From Nostoc sp. JL33 (GTDB taxonomy: Bacteria > Cyanobacteriota > Cyanobacteriia > Cyanobacteriales > Nostocaceae), in assembly GCF_017114985.1 (NCBI RefSeq), contig NZ_JABXKP010000083.1, positions 23,158 to 87,157 of the forward strand: a stretch of DNA of 64,000 bases, read 5' to 3'. This document shows, in pieces, positions 52,661-61,728 of the stretch. The translations under genes and the position numbers were made by a program. The first letter of the stretch is position 1, and the number at the start of each line of letters is the position of its first letter. The notes beneath the pieces were generated by a model that was given only the letters and a program-made list of their open reading frames with translations, ran no database searches and had not been told where the DNA came from.

Positions 52661-54790
52661 ATGCTGGGAAACACACTTGTAGGAAGATACCAAATTATTA
52701 GTAACTTGGGAGGTGGGGGTTTTGGTGAAACTTTTGTGGCTTGTGATACCCAATTACCCGGTTCACCTCCATGTGTGGTTAAGAAACTCAAACCCCAGGC
52801 AAGTGATCCAGTAACTTTGGAGACAGCTAGGCGTTTATTTGATACAGAAGCACAAGTTCTGTATAAATTAGGAACTCACGATCGCATTCCCCAACTTTTA
52901 GCTTATTTTGAGGAGAATGCCGAATTCTATCTCGTACAGGAATTGATTGAAGGTCACGACCTGAGTCAAGAATTAACACCAGGTAAAACCCTAAGTCAAG
53001 ACCAAGTAATTTCACTTTTACAAGAACTTTTGACAATCTTGGAATTTGTCCATCAACAGAATGTAATTCATCGTGATGTCAATCCTCGAAATATCCTCAG
53101 ACGCAAACCAGATGGCAAATTAATTTTAATTGATTTTGGTGCAGTTAAACAAATCGCTACTCAAGTTATTACTCCCCAAGGTCAAACACAAGGTACTGTT
53201 GCTATCGGTACGCCTGGATATATTCCTGGTGAACAAGCTCATGGTACGCCAAAATTAAGTAGTGATATCTATGCTGTGGGAATAATTGCTATTCAAGCTC
53301 TGACTGGATTATCCCCAGAGGAAATAGTAAAAGATGCTGATACTAATGAAATTATCTGGCATAATCAAGCCACGGTAACGCCAGAATTCGCTAAATTCTT
53401 AGATAAAATGGTGTGCTACGACTTTCGGCAACGCTACCCTTCGGCAACGGTGGCATTACAAGCGCTGAAAGAGTTAACACAACCACCCGCACAAACAATA
53501 GCGTTAACTCCTATTTCTCCACCAAAAAATATAAACAAACCTCAACCTAAAAAAGGTATATTGGGTAAAATTTTACTAACGATATTTTTAATTGGTATTA
53601 GCGGAGTAGCATCAATATTGGTTTTGAATAACATTAATTCTAATAACGCCATAGAATTATCAAAACAAGGAAATACGCTTTTTGATTTGCAACGCTATCA
53701 AGACGCGCTAGAAGTATATGAAAAAGCAGTTAATATTAGACCAGATTATTCTCAAGGCTGGAATGGGCAAGGCAAAACGCTGGATAAATTAAAAAAATAT
53801 AAAGACGCATTAGCGGCATATGACAAAGCAATTCAAATTCAGCCAGATTATTTAGAAGCTTGGATTGGACGAGGCTTTGTATTAGGAAATTTACAGCGAT
53901 ATCGAGAAGCGATCGCCTCTTTTGACAAAGCCTTAGAATTAAAGAATGACAACTCAGAAGTTTGGAACGCTAAAGGTGAAGCTTTCAGTAATTTAAATCA
54001 ATATGACCAAGCAATTAAATCTTATGAAAAAGCGATTGAACTCAAACCAGATAATTACGAAGCTTGGTATAAAAAAGGATTAGCTTTGCAGAATTCTAAG
54101 CGATATGAAGAAGCGATCGCAGCCTACCAAAAAGTTGTTGATTTAAAACCAGACTATGAGCAAGCTTGGTATAATTTTGGGAATGCTCTAGTCAATTTGC
54201 AACGCTACAAAGATGCATTCACAGCTTATGATAAAGCAGTGCAATACCAGCCAAATTATTATCAAGCTTGGTTGTCGCGAGGTAATGTCCTGCTGAATTT
54301 ACAACGTTATCCCGAAGCAATTGAATCTTTTAATCAAGTAATTAAATACAATCCTGGTAACTATAAAGCATGGTATAATTTGGGCTGGTCGCTGCATCAA
54401 AACCAACGTTATGTAGAAGCAATAAAATATTATAATAAAGCCGCAAAAATTAAGGCAAATGACTATCAACTATGGTATAATATGGGGAATTCACAATACA
54501 TCTTGCAGCAATACGAAGATGCGATCGCGTCTTATAATAAGGCAGTTCGTTATAAACCAGATCATTCCGAAAGCTGGTATAGCAGAGGTAACGCCCTATT
54601 AAATTTGAAACGCTATCAGGATGCGATCGCATCTTACAATCAAGCAATAAAATACAAGCCTAATTATCAACAAGCAATAGATGCTCGCAATCAAGCCCAA
54701 ATTCAACTGCAAGGCCAAAAACCACAGCCTATAATCGTGCCAATTATCCCAGTTCCTAATCCTACTAATCCACCGCAGACCAGACCCTAG
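52661..54790 (+). CDS. Ser/Thr protein kinase with C-terminal TPR array
   Basis: 709 residues. Kinase domain 1 to about 275: glycine loop LGGGGFGETFVA, VAIK-type lysine in CVVKKLK, catalytic loop HRDVNPRN (Asp139), metal-binding DFGAVK. The usual HRDxKPxN lysine is replaced by Asn141. One membrane helix (about 302-322) separates it from about ten 34-residue TPR units (e.g. AWYNLGWSLHQNQRYVEAIKYYNKA) and a Pro-rich end. This kinase-TM-TPR layout is common in filamentous cyanobacteria; the TPRs would be on the other side of the membrane and bind protein partners. Start ATG 52661. Confidence 0.92.
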   Translation: MLGNTLVGRYQIISNLGGGGFGETFVACDTQLPGSPPCVVKKLKPQASDPVTLETARRLFDTEAQVLYKLGTHDRIPQLLAYFEENAEFYLVQELIEGHDLSQELTPGKTLSQDQVISLLQELLTILEFVHQQNVIHRDVNPRNILRRKPDGKLILIDFGAVKQIATQVITPQGQTQGTVAIGTPGYIPGEQAHGTPKLSSDIYAVGIIAIQALTGLSPEEIVKDADTNEIIWHNQATVTPEFAKFLDKMVCYDFRQRYPSATVALQALKELTQPPAQTIALTPISPPKNINKPQPKKGILGKILLTIFLIGISGVASILVLNNINSNNAIELSKQGNTLFDLQRYQDALEVYEKAVNIRPDYSQGWNGQGKTLDKLKKYKDALAAYDKAIQIQPDYLEAWIGRGFVLGNLQRYREAIASFDKALELKNDNSEVWNAKGEAFSNLNQYDQAIKSYEKAIELKPDNYEAWYKKGLALQNSKRYEEAIAAYQKVVDLKPDYEQAWYNFGNALVNLQRYKDAFTAYDKAVQYQPNYYQAWLSRGNVLLNLQRYPEAIESFNQVIKYNPGNYKAWYNLGWSLHQNQRYVEAIKYYNKAAKIKANDYQLWYNMGNSQYILQQYEDAIASYNKAVRYKPDHSESWYSRGNALLNLKRYQDAIASYNQAIKYKPNYQQAIDARNQAQIQLQGQKPQPIIVPIIPVPNPTNPPQTRP

Positions 54791-55014
54791 TATTCTGTCA
54801 ATATAACTCTGCTGGGTTCGTAATGAGGGCACAATATATTCATTAGTGTCAACTTCAGATCAAACTCCTTTAAAATCTCGTTTCTAGCCTCTGGCTGGAA
54901 ATGCTCCTCATTGCGGCTCTGCCGCAAGTCTTGAGGCGGAGCCTCCAATATGCATTCCCAGTCGGAGACTGGGAACGAGACAACTGTATTCCACGCATTT
55001 AAACATTGCTGTAA
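54791..55014. repeat. Short intergenic region with palindromic repeat
   Basis: About 54890-54980 carries GCGGCTCTGCCGC and CCCAGTCGGAGACTGGGAACGAG, repeat motifs typical of Nostoc-type genomes, between two converging kinase genes. May act as a bidirectional transcription block. Confidence 0.6.
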
Positions 55015-56784
55015 CTACCGAATATTCACTTCTTGCAGGTAATTTGCTCCCTGAAGATATTCAACCCTAGTGACTGACTTTTTAGGAACGAATGAATTTG
55101 TTCTGTTTGTAGAAGCTACTTTTTGATTGTCAGCCAGCAGGCGTTGTTTTTGAGTATACTCATTTAATTTAACCTGAGCTTGAGCATAAACTAAAGTATC
55201 GTTGGGAATATTTCGGAGAAGTTTTACAGCCCGATCAAAATCACCAATAGATGCTTGTTTATAGGCTTTTTGTAAAAAGTAGGCTGCTCTAATCTGCCGC
55301 TTTCGATTGTACTCAGCCAACTTTTCTTGAACTAAAGTACCAGCATGACTTTCTTGAGGAATTTGACGCAGATATTGTAATGCAGTAGAAAAATCTTTTT
55401 CCCTCGCACTTTCGTAAGCTTTGGCTAATAAATCTTCCGTCTGTGCTTCAATGTTGACGGATGCTTGCTGAACTAGTTTATCTGTTTTAGATTGCCAATA
55501 TAAAATATTTGGAACTTGAGAAGCAGCATGAAGAACATCTGACCATCTGCTCTGATGAAAAGCTGTTTCAGCTATTTGATATTGCTGTGCAGCTACTTGC
55601 CATTGCTGTTGCCATTCTTCGATTGTAGCTTGCGCTTCTGGATAAACATTACTGTGGGAGGGAATTGATTTAGCGAGTGCGATCGCTTCTTGCAAATCTC
55701 CTGCTTGATATTCTTCGGTTGCTTTATATAAAGTATCTGTTTCTGAGTATGCAGGTGAACTATTAACTAAAGAATATACACCAAATCCCATCACCAAAGA
55801 ATTAGCCGCGAGTCCTACTTTCATCCCTGTTAATAATGGCGAGAATTTCCCAGATGTCGGATTCTGAGAATTATCATTTTCAATCGCCGCCTCTAGCAAA
55901 AATTGAGAATCTGCTTCTAATATTTCTGGTGGCTGAGTTTCCCATATTATTTGTTTGAGTACCCGCAGTACCTCACCCGCAGACTGAAAGCGGTTTTGGT
56001 AATCGTAGCGGATCATTTGGCTGAGAACAGCAGCTAGATAATCGTTAACTGGCGTGTTTTGAGAACGCCAAAAAATTTCATTAGTATAAGGATCAGCTTT
56101 TAATTGTAATGGTTCTAACCCTGTTAAAGCCTGAATGGCAATCATACCCAAAGCATAAATATCACTGTTGGGCTGTGTTTGTCCAATAAATTGCTCTGGC
56201 GGTATATACCCCAATGAAGTCACGGGAATTCTATAAATGGGCAATTCCGCACCTATGCCAAAATTGATAGACTCGATTGAGCCAAAGTCAATCAGAATTA
56301 ACTTGCAATCGCTATTACGTCTGATCAAGTTTTCCGGTTTGATATCGCAATGGATAACGCCTTGAGAATGAACAAATTCTAGAATACCTAAGACATCTAT
56401 CAGAAATTCTACAACTTCGCTTTCACTCCACAGACACCCGCACTGTTGATTGATGGGCAATTCCGCAGTCAGCGCATGTCCTTCAATACACTCTTGCACT
56501 AAATAAAATTGCTCGTTTTCTTCAAAGCAGGCGATGAATTCAGGAATTTGGTGATGGCTTCCCAGAAGCTTCAGGGTTTGGGTTTCAGTTTGAAACAGTA
56601 ACCTCAGCATCTCCAAGTAGCCGGATTCGGAACTGCTAACTTTAATCTGCTTAACAACGCATTTGGGGTTCTGTGGATAATCTACATCTACAGCAATATA
56701 TGTTTGTCCAAACACCCCTGCACTAAGGCTTTCGACAATTTGGTAACGCCCTTGTAGTAATTTACCGATTATGTGGTAGGTCAT
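55015..56784 (-). CDS. Ser/Thr protein kinase with helical C-terminus
   Basis: 589 residues. Kinase domain about 1-280: nucleotide loop LSAGVFGQTYIA (the first Gly is Ser), CVVKQIK lysine, catalytic loop HCDIKPENLIRR (Asp and Lys present; Arg of HRD is Cys), DFGSIES. Next comes one hydrophobic segment (about 325-345), then TPR-like or other helical repeats with recurring FSTALQYLRQIPQES and FDRAVKLLRNIPND motifs. It belongs to the same cyanobacterial kinase family as the gene at 52661 but points the other way. No substrate is predictable. Confidence 0.9.
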   Translation of the reverse strand: MTYHIIGKLLQGRYQIVESLSAGVFGQTYIAVDVDYPQNPKCVVKQIKVSSSESGYLEMLRLLFQTETQTLKLLGSHHQIPEFIACFEENEQFYLVQECIEGHALTAELPINQQCGCLWSESEVVEFLIDVLGILEFVHSQGVIHCDIKPENLIRRNSDCKLILIDFGSIESINFGIGAELPIYRIPVTSLGYIPPEQFIGQTQPNSDIYALGMIAIQALTGLEPLQLKADPYTNEIFWRSQNTPVNDYLAAVLSQMIRYDYQNRFQSAGEVLRVLKQIIWETQPPEILEADSQFLLEAAIENDNSQNPTSGKFSPLLTGMKVGLAANSLVMGFGVYSLVNSSPAYSETDTLYKATEEYQAGDLQEAIALAKSIPSHSNVYPEAQATIEEWQQQWQVAAQQYQIAETAFHQSRWSDVLHAASQVPNILYWQSKTDKLVQQASVNIEAQTEDLLAKAYESAREKDFSTALQYLRQIPQESHAGTLVQEKLAEYNRKRQIRAAYFLQKAYKQASIGDFDRAVKLLRNIPNDTLVYAQAQVKLNEYTQKQRLLADNQKVASTNRTNSFVPKKSVTRVEYLQGANYLQEVNIR

Positions 56785-57334
56785 GCCCTGGTTACTCAGT
56801 AAGTCCTTTTATCAAGATTTACTGGCATTTCCTCCAGTTTCCGGAAAGCTTTAAAAATAAATAACCAGAATTTTGATACTTTGAATACAAATTTAATTTT
56901 TTTAGTATTTTGGCGTAAAAAATAGTAAGATAGTTTATCAAAAATTATTAAAATTATTAAATATTAATATAACGATATATTTCTATATAAGTAATAAAAA
57001 ATCTCAAACTTCAAAGCTATTTTTTGTCTTTTTGTAAGAGTTCAGACGTAATTTGAAGGGAAAAATGGAGAATTCATAAAAACTGTGTAAAGTTTATATA
57101 AAGTTTACACAGTTTTACTTACGATAGTATTTCTCGTACTATCATGCTATGAACAACATTATTAGATTTAATACATAAGTTACAGTGCTATAAAACCTTA
57201 GTTCAATATTGAATTTTTCACTACGCTTAGTTACTCTGATTGTGGAGCAACCGTGTCCTCTGAAAATCAGTGATTGCATAGGAAAAATTTTTGTGAATTT
57301 CGCCTAAACAGTTTCAAACTTAGAGGTATATTCC
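56785..57334. other. AT-rich regulatory region upstream of the PEP-CTERM gene
   Basis: 550 bp without a gene. Besides the hairpin at 57079-57116 it has GATAGTA, seven bases, TACTATC (57124-57144). Probably contains the promoters of both diverging genes. Confidence 0.5.
57079..57116. promoter_or_regulatory. 13-bp inverted repeat, candidate operator
   Basis: AAAACTGTGTAAA and its exact complement TTTACACAGTTTT, separated by 12 AT-rich bases, lie 219 bp before the PEP-CTERM start. Length and symmetry fit a dimeric regulator site; which protein binds is unknown. Confidence 0.5.
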
Positions 57335-58042
57335 ATGAAAAACTGTTACAAAGTGGCAATTACGGCTGCTATTGTTGGATTCGGATTAGGAACGCTAAAC
57401 GTAGCGCAAGCAGCAACTGTTAGTTTGAGTAGTTCAAATCAAGGTTGGTGGAGTACGGGCTTAAAAAACAGTTACGATAACGACAACTATATAACGGGAA
57501 ATTACAGTGATAACGGTTTTCATAGCTTTTTTACATTCGATCTTAGCCCTCTAACTAGAGTCTCCACAGCAACTTTGCAAGTTCAACGATTTAATGGTTC
57601 AGGAAACCCAACAAAGACTTTAGGTTTTTTTGATGTTTCAACATCTGCTGATGTACTTAGTCAAAACGTTAATATTCTCGATATCAATATTTATAACGAT
57701 TTGGGAAGTGGTAAAAATTACGGTACTTTTAACGTCACCACCTCTCCCAATAACTACGAAATCCAACAAAAGGAAATCCTAAGTTTTGTTCTCAACTCGG
57801 ACGCTATTGCAGATATTAACGCCAGAAGTGGAAAATTTTTCTCAATTGGAGCTGCGCTTCTGGGTAATTTTGGAACTGGCGACCAGTATCTATTTGCAGC
57901 TAGTGTTAATTCTTCTGCTAGACTTGTGGTTGATGGCGATCTAGCCACTGTTCCAGAACCTGGCACTCTTGGCGGAGCGGTGCTTGCTGCTATTACGGCT
58001 TTGTGGCTAAAGCGCAAAAGAAAAGCGTTCCAAGCTGTATAG
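57335..58042 (+). CDS. PEP-CTERM sorted exported protein
   Basis: 235 residues. Signal peptide (MKNCYKVAITAAIVGFGLGTL, cut near AQA), a mature beta-rich domain with FTFDLSPL and LSFVLNSDAI segments, and a C-terminal sorting signal VPEPGTLGGAVLAAITALWL followed by KRKRK. PEP-CTERM proteins are processed by exosortase and often end up in exopolysaccharide. The mature domain resembles carbohydrate-binding-type beta folds only in general character. A strong terminator follows. Confidence 0.88.
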   Translation: MKNCYKVAITAAIVGFGLGTLNVAQAATVSLSSSNQGWWSTGLKNSYDNDNYITGNYSDNGFHSFFTFDLSPLTRVSTATLQVQRFNGSGNPTKTLGFFDVSTSADVLSQNVNILDINIYNDLGSGKNYGTFNVTTSPNNYEIQQKEILSFVLNSDAIADINARSGKFFSIGAALLGNFGTGDQYLFAASVNSSARLVVDGDLATVPEPGTLGGAVLAAITALWLKRKRKAFQAV

Positions 58043-58095
58043 GCTAATTGAATTTGATGCCTATCCAACAAAGTATTTTTTCAGATAAAAATTTC

Positions 58096-58126
58096 AATGC
58101 TCTTGCTTTTTTGCAAGAGCATTTTT
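58096..58126 (+). terminator. Rho-independent terminator after the PEP-CTERM gene
   Basis: AATGCTCTTGC, six T loop, GCAAGAGCATT then more T. An 11-bp perfect stem, 54 bp after the stop codon. It is nearly symmetrical and could also serve the convergent gene. Confidence 0.9.
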
Positions 58127-58159
58127 GACACTAATTTGTTTTGTAAAAAAAGTTTAGAG

Positions 58160-59719
58160 TTATTGAGATTCTTCTCTGCTTTCTTGTTCCTCGATCGCTT
58201 CAGATTTATCTGTTAACGGTTTCACTACCCGCGCGATCGCTTCTTGAATAAAAGCCTTAATAAATTCATCTCTGCGATTAATTTGAAACTGTCGCTGCAC
58301 AACTTCCGTCATCCCACCATCACCCCAATCTTGATCGTGACGAAAATATTCAATAAAACTTTTACCAGCAATTCGCGTTAAATAAGCTGCTGTCACACCT
58401 TGAATTGCTCTACCAATAATAAAGGTGGCAACATTGAGTTGCAAAGCTGTAGATAATAATTGAATCGCTCCCTTGACAATGCCTAAACTGGCGATCGTTT
58501 TCGCTAAAGAAAGGGCTAACTCTCGTCCCCGTTCCATATTCAATTCACAGCCGTACACTCTGCCAATTTCCACAACCATTTGAGCATTAACAGCAGCTGT
58601 CGCCAATAAATCTACAACTGGTATAGGTGTGACTGATACTACACCAGCACCAATCCACTGAAACCGTTCTACGATTTTGTCAGCTTGACGGCGACGCTGG
58701 CCATCGATGAGTTTTCGCGCCTCGTCTCCCAATCGCAGAGATTGCAAAAGAATATTATCCGCCACCAAATCTTCACCTTCAGCCCGTAAAACAGTAGCCG
58801 TGCGTCGCAGCAAAGGGATAATATCCGGTTCCGGCTGAAAGGTTTCGCCAGTTTCTAGTTGTGCAGATTGGGGATTAGCAGCGATCGCCACCACATCATT
58901 AGTAGCAATAAATCCCCGTACCCGTTGACGCAATCTCGCAAGGATGGCTTCTTTATCTTCATCTGTATATAAATCGGTTTTGTTAAGCACCAAAAGCGAT
59001 CGCTTACCAATTTCTGCTAATCCCCGCAGTGGTTCATATTCTGAGCGTCGTAAGTCATTATCCACCACAAACAACAGTAAATCTGCTTCTGTCGCCAGTT
59101 CTCGCGCCATTTGTTCCCGTTCCGTCCCCGCCACCCCTGCTTCTAAAATCCCCGGCGTATCTGTAATTAAAATCTTGCGTTCTAATCCCTTCAACCGCAG
59201 ACAATAGGTTTCCCCAACTTGGGTTGTACCCATCGGTGCATCCACTTGACCTACCATGCGTCCCATAATCGCATTAACTAGGGAAGTTTTGCCAGCACTC
59301 CCCGTACCAAATACCACTACTTGAATTTCACGCCGTGCTAAGTTCGCTTCAATCTCCCGCGATTTACTTAATAAAGCCTGACGTGCTACTTCATCTTGAA
59401 TTTGCCCTACCTGTTGGCGCACAGCCTGGAGAGTTGTAGAAGCAGCGTCAGATTTGCCAGCAGGAATTTGTGCCGCAGTCACTCGCTTCGGGTTGCGGCG
59501 CGATCGCTTTTCTCCAGATTGAATCACCAATACATAATAGACAAAAGCCGCAACCAACGCTGCAATGAGGATAATCAGCAGCAACAACAGCAAATTGCCT
59601 AGCAACGGCGAATAGGACAATTGCCAATAGAGGCGCGATAGGGAATCAATTAGCCATAGGGCTAGCCCCAAAATGACGATCAGACCAACAATCAGCGTTA
59701 CTATGCGTGACAGAGGCAT
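58160..59719 (-). CDS. Membrane-associated Era-like GTPase with DUF697 domain
   Basis: 519 residues. Two N-terminal membrane helices (about 5-25 and 38-66). GTPase motifs are complete: G1 GTGSAGKTS near residue 136, G3 DTPG near 184, G4 NKTD near 239. C-terminal DUF697 with IPVVDLLATAAVNAQMVVEIG and hydrophobic helices follows. The intact G4 contrasts with the DUF697 paralogue at 37056-38390. Members may act in membrane or division-related processes; the role here is unknown. It converges on the PEP-CTERM gene. Confidence 0.88.
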   Translation of the reverse strand: MPLSRIVTLIVGLIVILGLALWLIDSLSRLYWQLSYSPLLGNLLLLLLIILIAALVAAFVYYVLVIQSGEKRSRRNPKRVTAAQIPAGKSDAASTTLQAVRQQVGQIQDEVARQALLSKSREIEANLARREIQVVVFGTGSAGKTSLVNAIMGRMVGQVDAPMGTTQVGETYCLRLKGLERKILITDTPGILEAGVAGTEREQMARELATEADLLLFVVDNDLRRSEYEPLRGLAEIGKRSLLVLNKTDLYTDEDKEAILARLRQRVRGFIATNDVVAIAANPQSAQLETGETFQPEPDIIPLLRRTATVLRAEGEDLVADNILLQSLRLGDEARKLIDGQRRRQADKIVERFQWIGAGVVSVTPIPVVDLLATAAVNAQMVVEIGRVYGCELNMERGRELALSLAKTIASLGIVKGAIQLLSTALQLNVATFIIGRAIQGVTAAYLTRIAGKSFIEYFRHDQDWGDGGMTEVVQRQFQINRRDEFIKAFIQEAIARVVKPLTDKSEAIEEQESREESQ

Positions 59720-60052
59720 GGTTGGGAAAGATTAGTGAGTATTTAGTAGGTAGATGCTTCTAATCTTAATAGTTTAAGTATTTTTTACCAGAGTGCTAGG
59801 AAGGTGCTTTTGAGCTTCTGAGGTTGAAACTTAAGCCTTTGAGTCCATCATAATTGGAAAACTGAGTCAGAGCGATCGCCTTTTAGAGAAAAATCAAGTA
59901 AGTCAATCAGATAGATTATTGTTGCGTAGGCGTAGCCCGCCGCAGGCATCGCTGAGAGTGAGCGCTGATTATTTAATGCTGAAAAAAGCCTATGCTTATG
60001 CAATTTTAAAATGTGAACGCTATTCTCTTCTAAATTTTGAACAATTATTACC
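59720..60052. other. Intergenic region, 333 bp, no gene seen
   Basis: Contains a short repeat copy (GCGTAGGCGTAGCCCGCCG, about 59925-59943). No supported gene. Confidence 0.5.
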
Positions 60053-60436
60053 CTAATATAAAACACTGACCGAGTAAGAACTAATTGCCGACTCTACAGT
60101 TACAACTGTTAAATTATGTAAAGATTGACAAATCAACATTCTATCAAAAGGATCACGATGTAATAATGGTAAATTCAAGAGTTGAGCAATACTTTCTTCA
60201 TCTAGGTTGAGACTACTGATTAGATGCTGCTGACGCTGTTTAGGAAGATACATTTCAGGTGATTCTGGTAATGGTAATTTCCCTAATTGATATTTAACAG
60301 TTGCTTCCCAAACTGAAACGCAACTTAAATATACGCCGTTATTTAAATCACGAATGCTATTTTGTAAATGAATTGGTAATTTTTGATCACCACTAATAAA
60401 CCATAAGAAAATATGGGTATCTAATAATAGTTTCAT
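60053..60436 (-). CDS. PIN-domain toxin (VapC-like)
   Basis: 127 residues, full length. Acidic PIN residues are seen in KLLLDTHIFLWFISGD (first Asp), SVWEATVKY (Glu) and HRDPFDRMLICQ (Asp pair), the pattern of the PIN subgroup that begins LLDTHxxLW. A metal-dependent RNase in the family. Its start overlaps the antitoxin stop by ATGA, so translation is coupled. The last residues (ISSYSVSVLY) fit the usual end. Confidence 0.92.
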   Translation of the reverse strand: MKLLLDTHIFLWFISGDQKLPIHLQNSIRDLNNGVYLSCVSVWEATVKYQLGKLPLPESPEMYLPKQRQQHLISSLNLDEESIAQLLNLPLLHRDPFDRMLICQSLHNLTVVTVESAISSYSVSVLY

Positions 60437-60672
60437 TTACCCTCAAAACTATTTAATATTTCTTCAGTTAAGGGACTATGAAAATCATCTGGAACAATGA
60501 ACTCCCCAGTACATAAGCCATAAGGTCTAATTTGTTGAGAGGTGGCTGAAACTGGTTTAATTTCTGCAATAGGTTTACCTGCTTGCATGATAATAATAGT
60601 TTCTCCTGCGGCTACTTGGTGAAGATAGCTAATTAGGTTTTGCTGGATTTCATCAATTGTTACGGTTAACAT
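60433..60672 (-). CDS. Phd/YefM-type antitoxin
   Basis: 79 residues. The N-terminal Phd fold reads VTIDEIQQNLISYLHQVAAGETIIIMQAGKPIAEIKPV, with DNA-binding and dimer residues at the start. The C-terminal EFIVPDDFHSPLTEEILNSFEG is the toxin-binding tail seen with VapC partners. It is the first gene of an intact two-gene module with the PIN toxin and would autoregulate the pair. Confidence 0.92.
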   Translation of the reverse strand: MLTVTIDEIQQNLISYLHQVAAGETIIIMQAGKPIAEIKPVSATSQQIRPYGLCTGEFIVPDDFHSPLTEEILNSFEGK

Positions 60673-60865
60673 GAGATGTGTATGTAGGAATATTTCTAGT
60701 ATATCAAGTTGAGAGTTTTAAGTTATAGCAATAACTATTCCAGATTTAGCAGCAGCACTTTTAGAATGGAAAGGCTATTTTATTCCATATTTTGAGCAAT
60801 TAGTAAAGTAATACCAGTGTCATCTATCCCTAAATCTATTCGTCAACAAGTTAGCTGTCTTTACC

Positions 60866-61687
60866 ATGCTTTACATTGATATTTTTTTTGAATGCCATCA
60901 GGCTATTTTAAATGGTATTTTAGTAAGCCGTCAAAATCAGAGAGATAAAGAGTACCACTTTCAAGATTGGTTTGGTGCTAGGTTAACAAATCTACAATCT
61001 ACTCTTACCTTTAATTTTGAACAACCAGGAAGAAATACATATCCTGATTTTAGGATGATTCAAAATCCTGAAGGATATGAAATTAAAGGGTTGGAATATC
61101 CAGGACGATATAAGGATTATGATAGCAACAGTCAAGTACCACGCGGCTATCACAATGGGATAACTATCTTTTATGTTTTTGGTCGATATCCTAAAAATGT
61201 AAGCTCAAAAACATACCCAGTTCACGATTTAGTTATTTGTCATGGTGATTTTCTGAACGCTGATCATAATTATGTCCATAAAAATAAGAGTTTTAGGGGG
61301 TTTGGTAGTTATGGTGATATTTTAATTAGAGACAGAAAAATGTATGTAGCACCTACGCCATTTGGATTACTTAATGGTGTTGAATCACAAATAACACTAA
61401 TATTACCGAGAGATTATCTTGTAGATAATAGACTTGTTTCTGTTGGCGAATTTAGCAGAATGGAGGTTTCACAAATGGTTGTAGGCTATTCATTTGATAT
61501 GCAAACTAATATCATACGACCTCAACTTCTGCCTAACCCATCTATAGGACAAGTTCATGATTTTATAGCTTATCGTCCTGCTATTTTACAAAGTATTAAT
61601 GCACTAGGTCAAAAAGTTAGTCTCAAATCGCAAAGTGAACAGCAAGAAGTATTGAATGAAGCTGAGGAGGAAGAGAAAAGTACTTAA
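60866..61687 (+). CDS. Putative PD-(D/E)XK-type nuclease, restriction-like
   Basis: 273 residues. Near residues 56-74 it has YPDFRMIQNPEGYEIKGLEY, which fits P-D-x(13)-E-x-K, the active-site pattern of restriction-fold nucleases. FQDWFGARL lies before it, and an RGYHNGITIFYVFGRYP strand follows. It ends with an acidic tail (EQQEVLNEAEEEEKST). It lies 41 bp upstream of a DNA methylase gene on the same strand and follows an intact toxin-antitoxin pair. Low-GC composition suggests acquisition. Recognised by motif only; the cut site is unknown. Confidence 0.65.
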   Translation: MLYIDIFFECHQAILNGILVSRQNQRDKEYHFQDWFGARLTNLQSTLTFNFEQPGRNTYPDFRMIQNPEGYEIKGLEYPGRYKDYDSNSQVPRGYHNGITIFYVFGRYPKNVSSKTYPVHDLVICHGDFLNADHNYVHKNKSFRGFGSYGDILIRDRKMYVAPTPFGLLNGVESQITLILPRDYLVDNRLVSVGEFSRMEVSQMVVGYSFDMQTNIIRPQLLPNPSIGQVHDFIAYRPAILQSINALGQKVSLKSQSEQQEVLNEAEEEEKST

Positions 61688-61728
61688 TTTATTCAGAGCA
61701 ATTATATGTAAATTAATATACAATAATT

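Noticed and set aside
60678..60865. Possible small gene upstream of the nuclease-like gene
   Set aside because: Short open stretches exist (for example a frame reading LAAALLEWKGYFIPYFEQLVK) but there is no clear start, and nothing supports expression.
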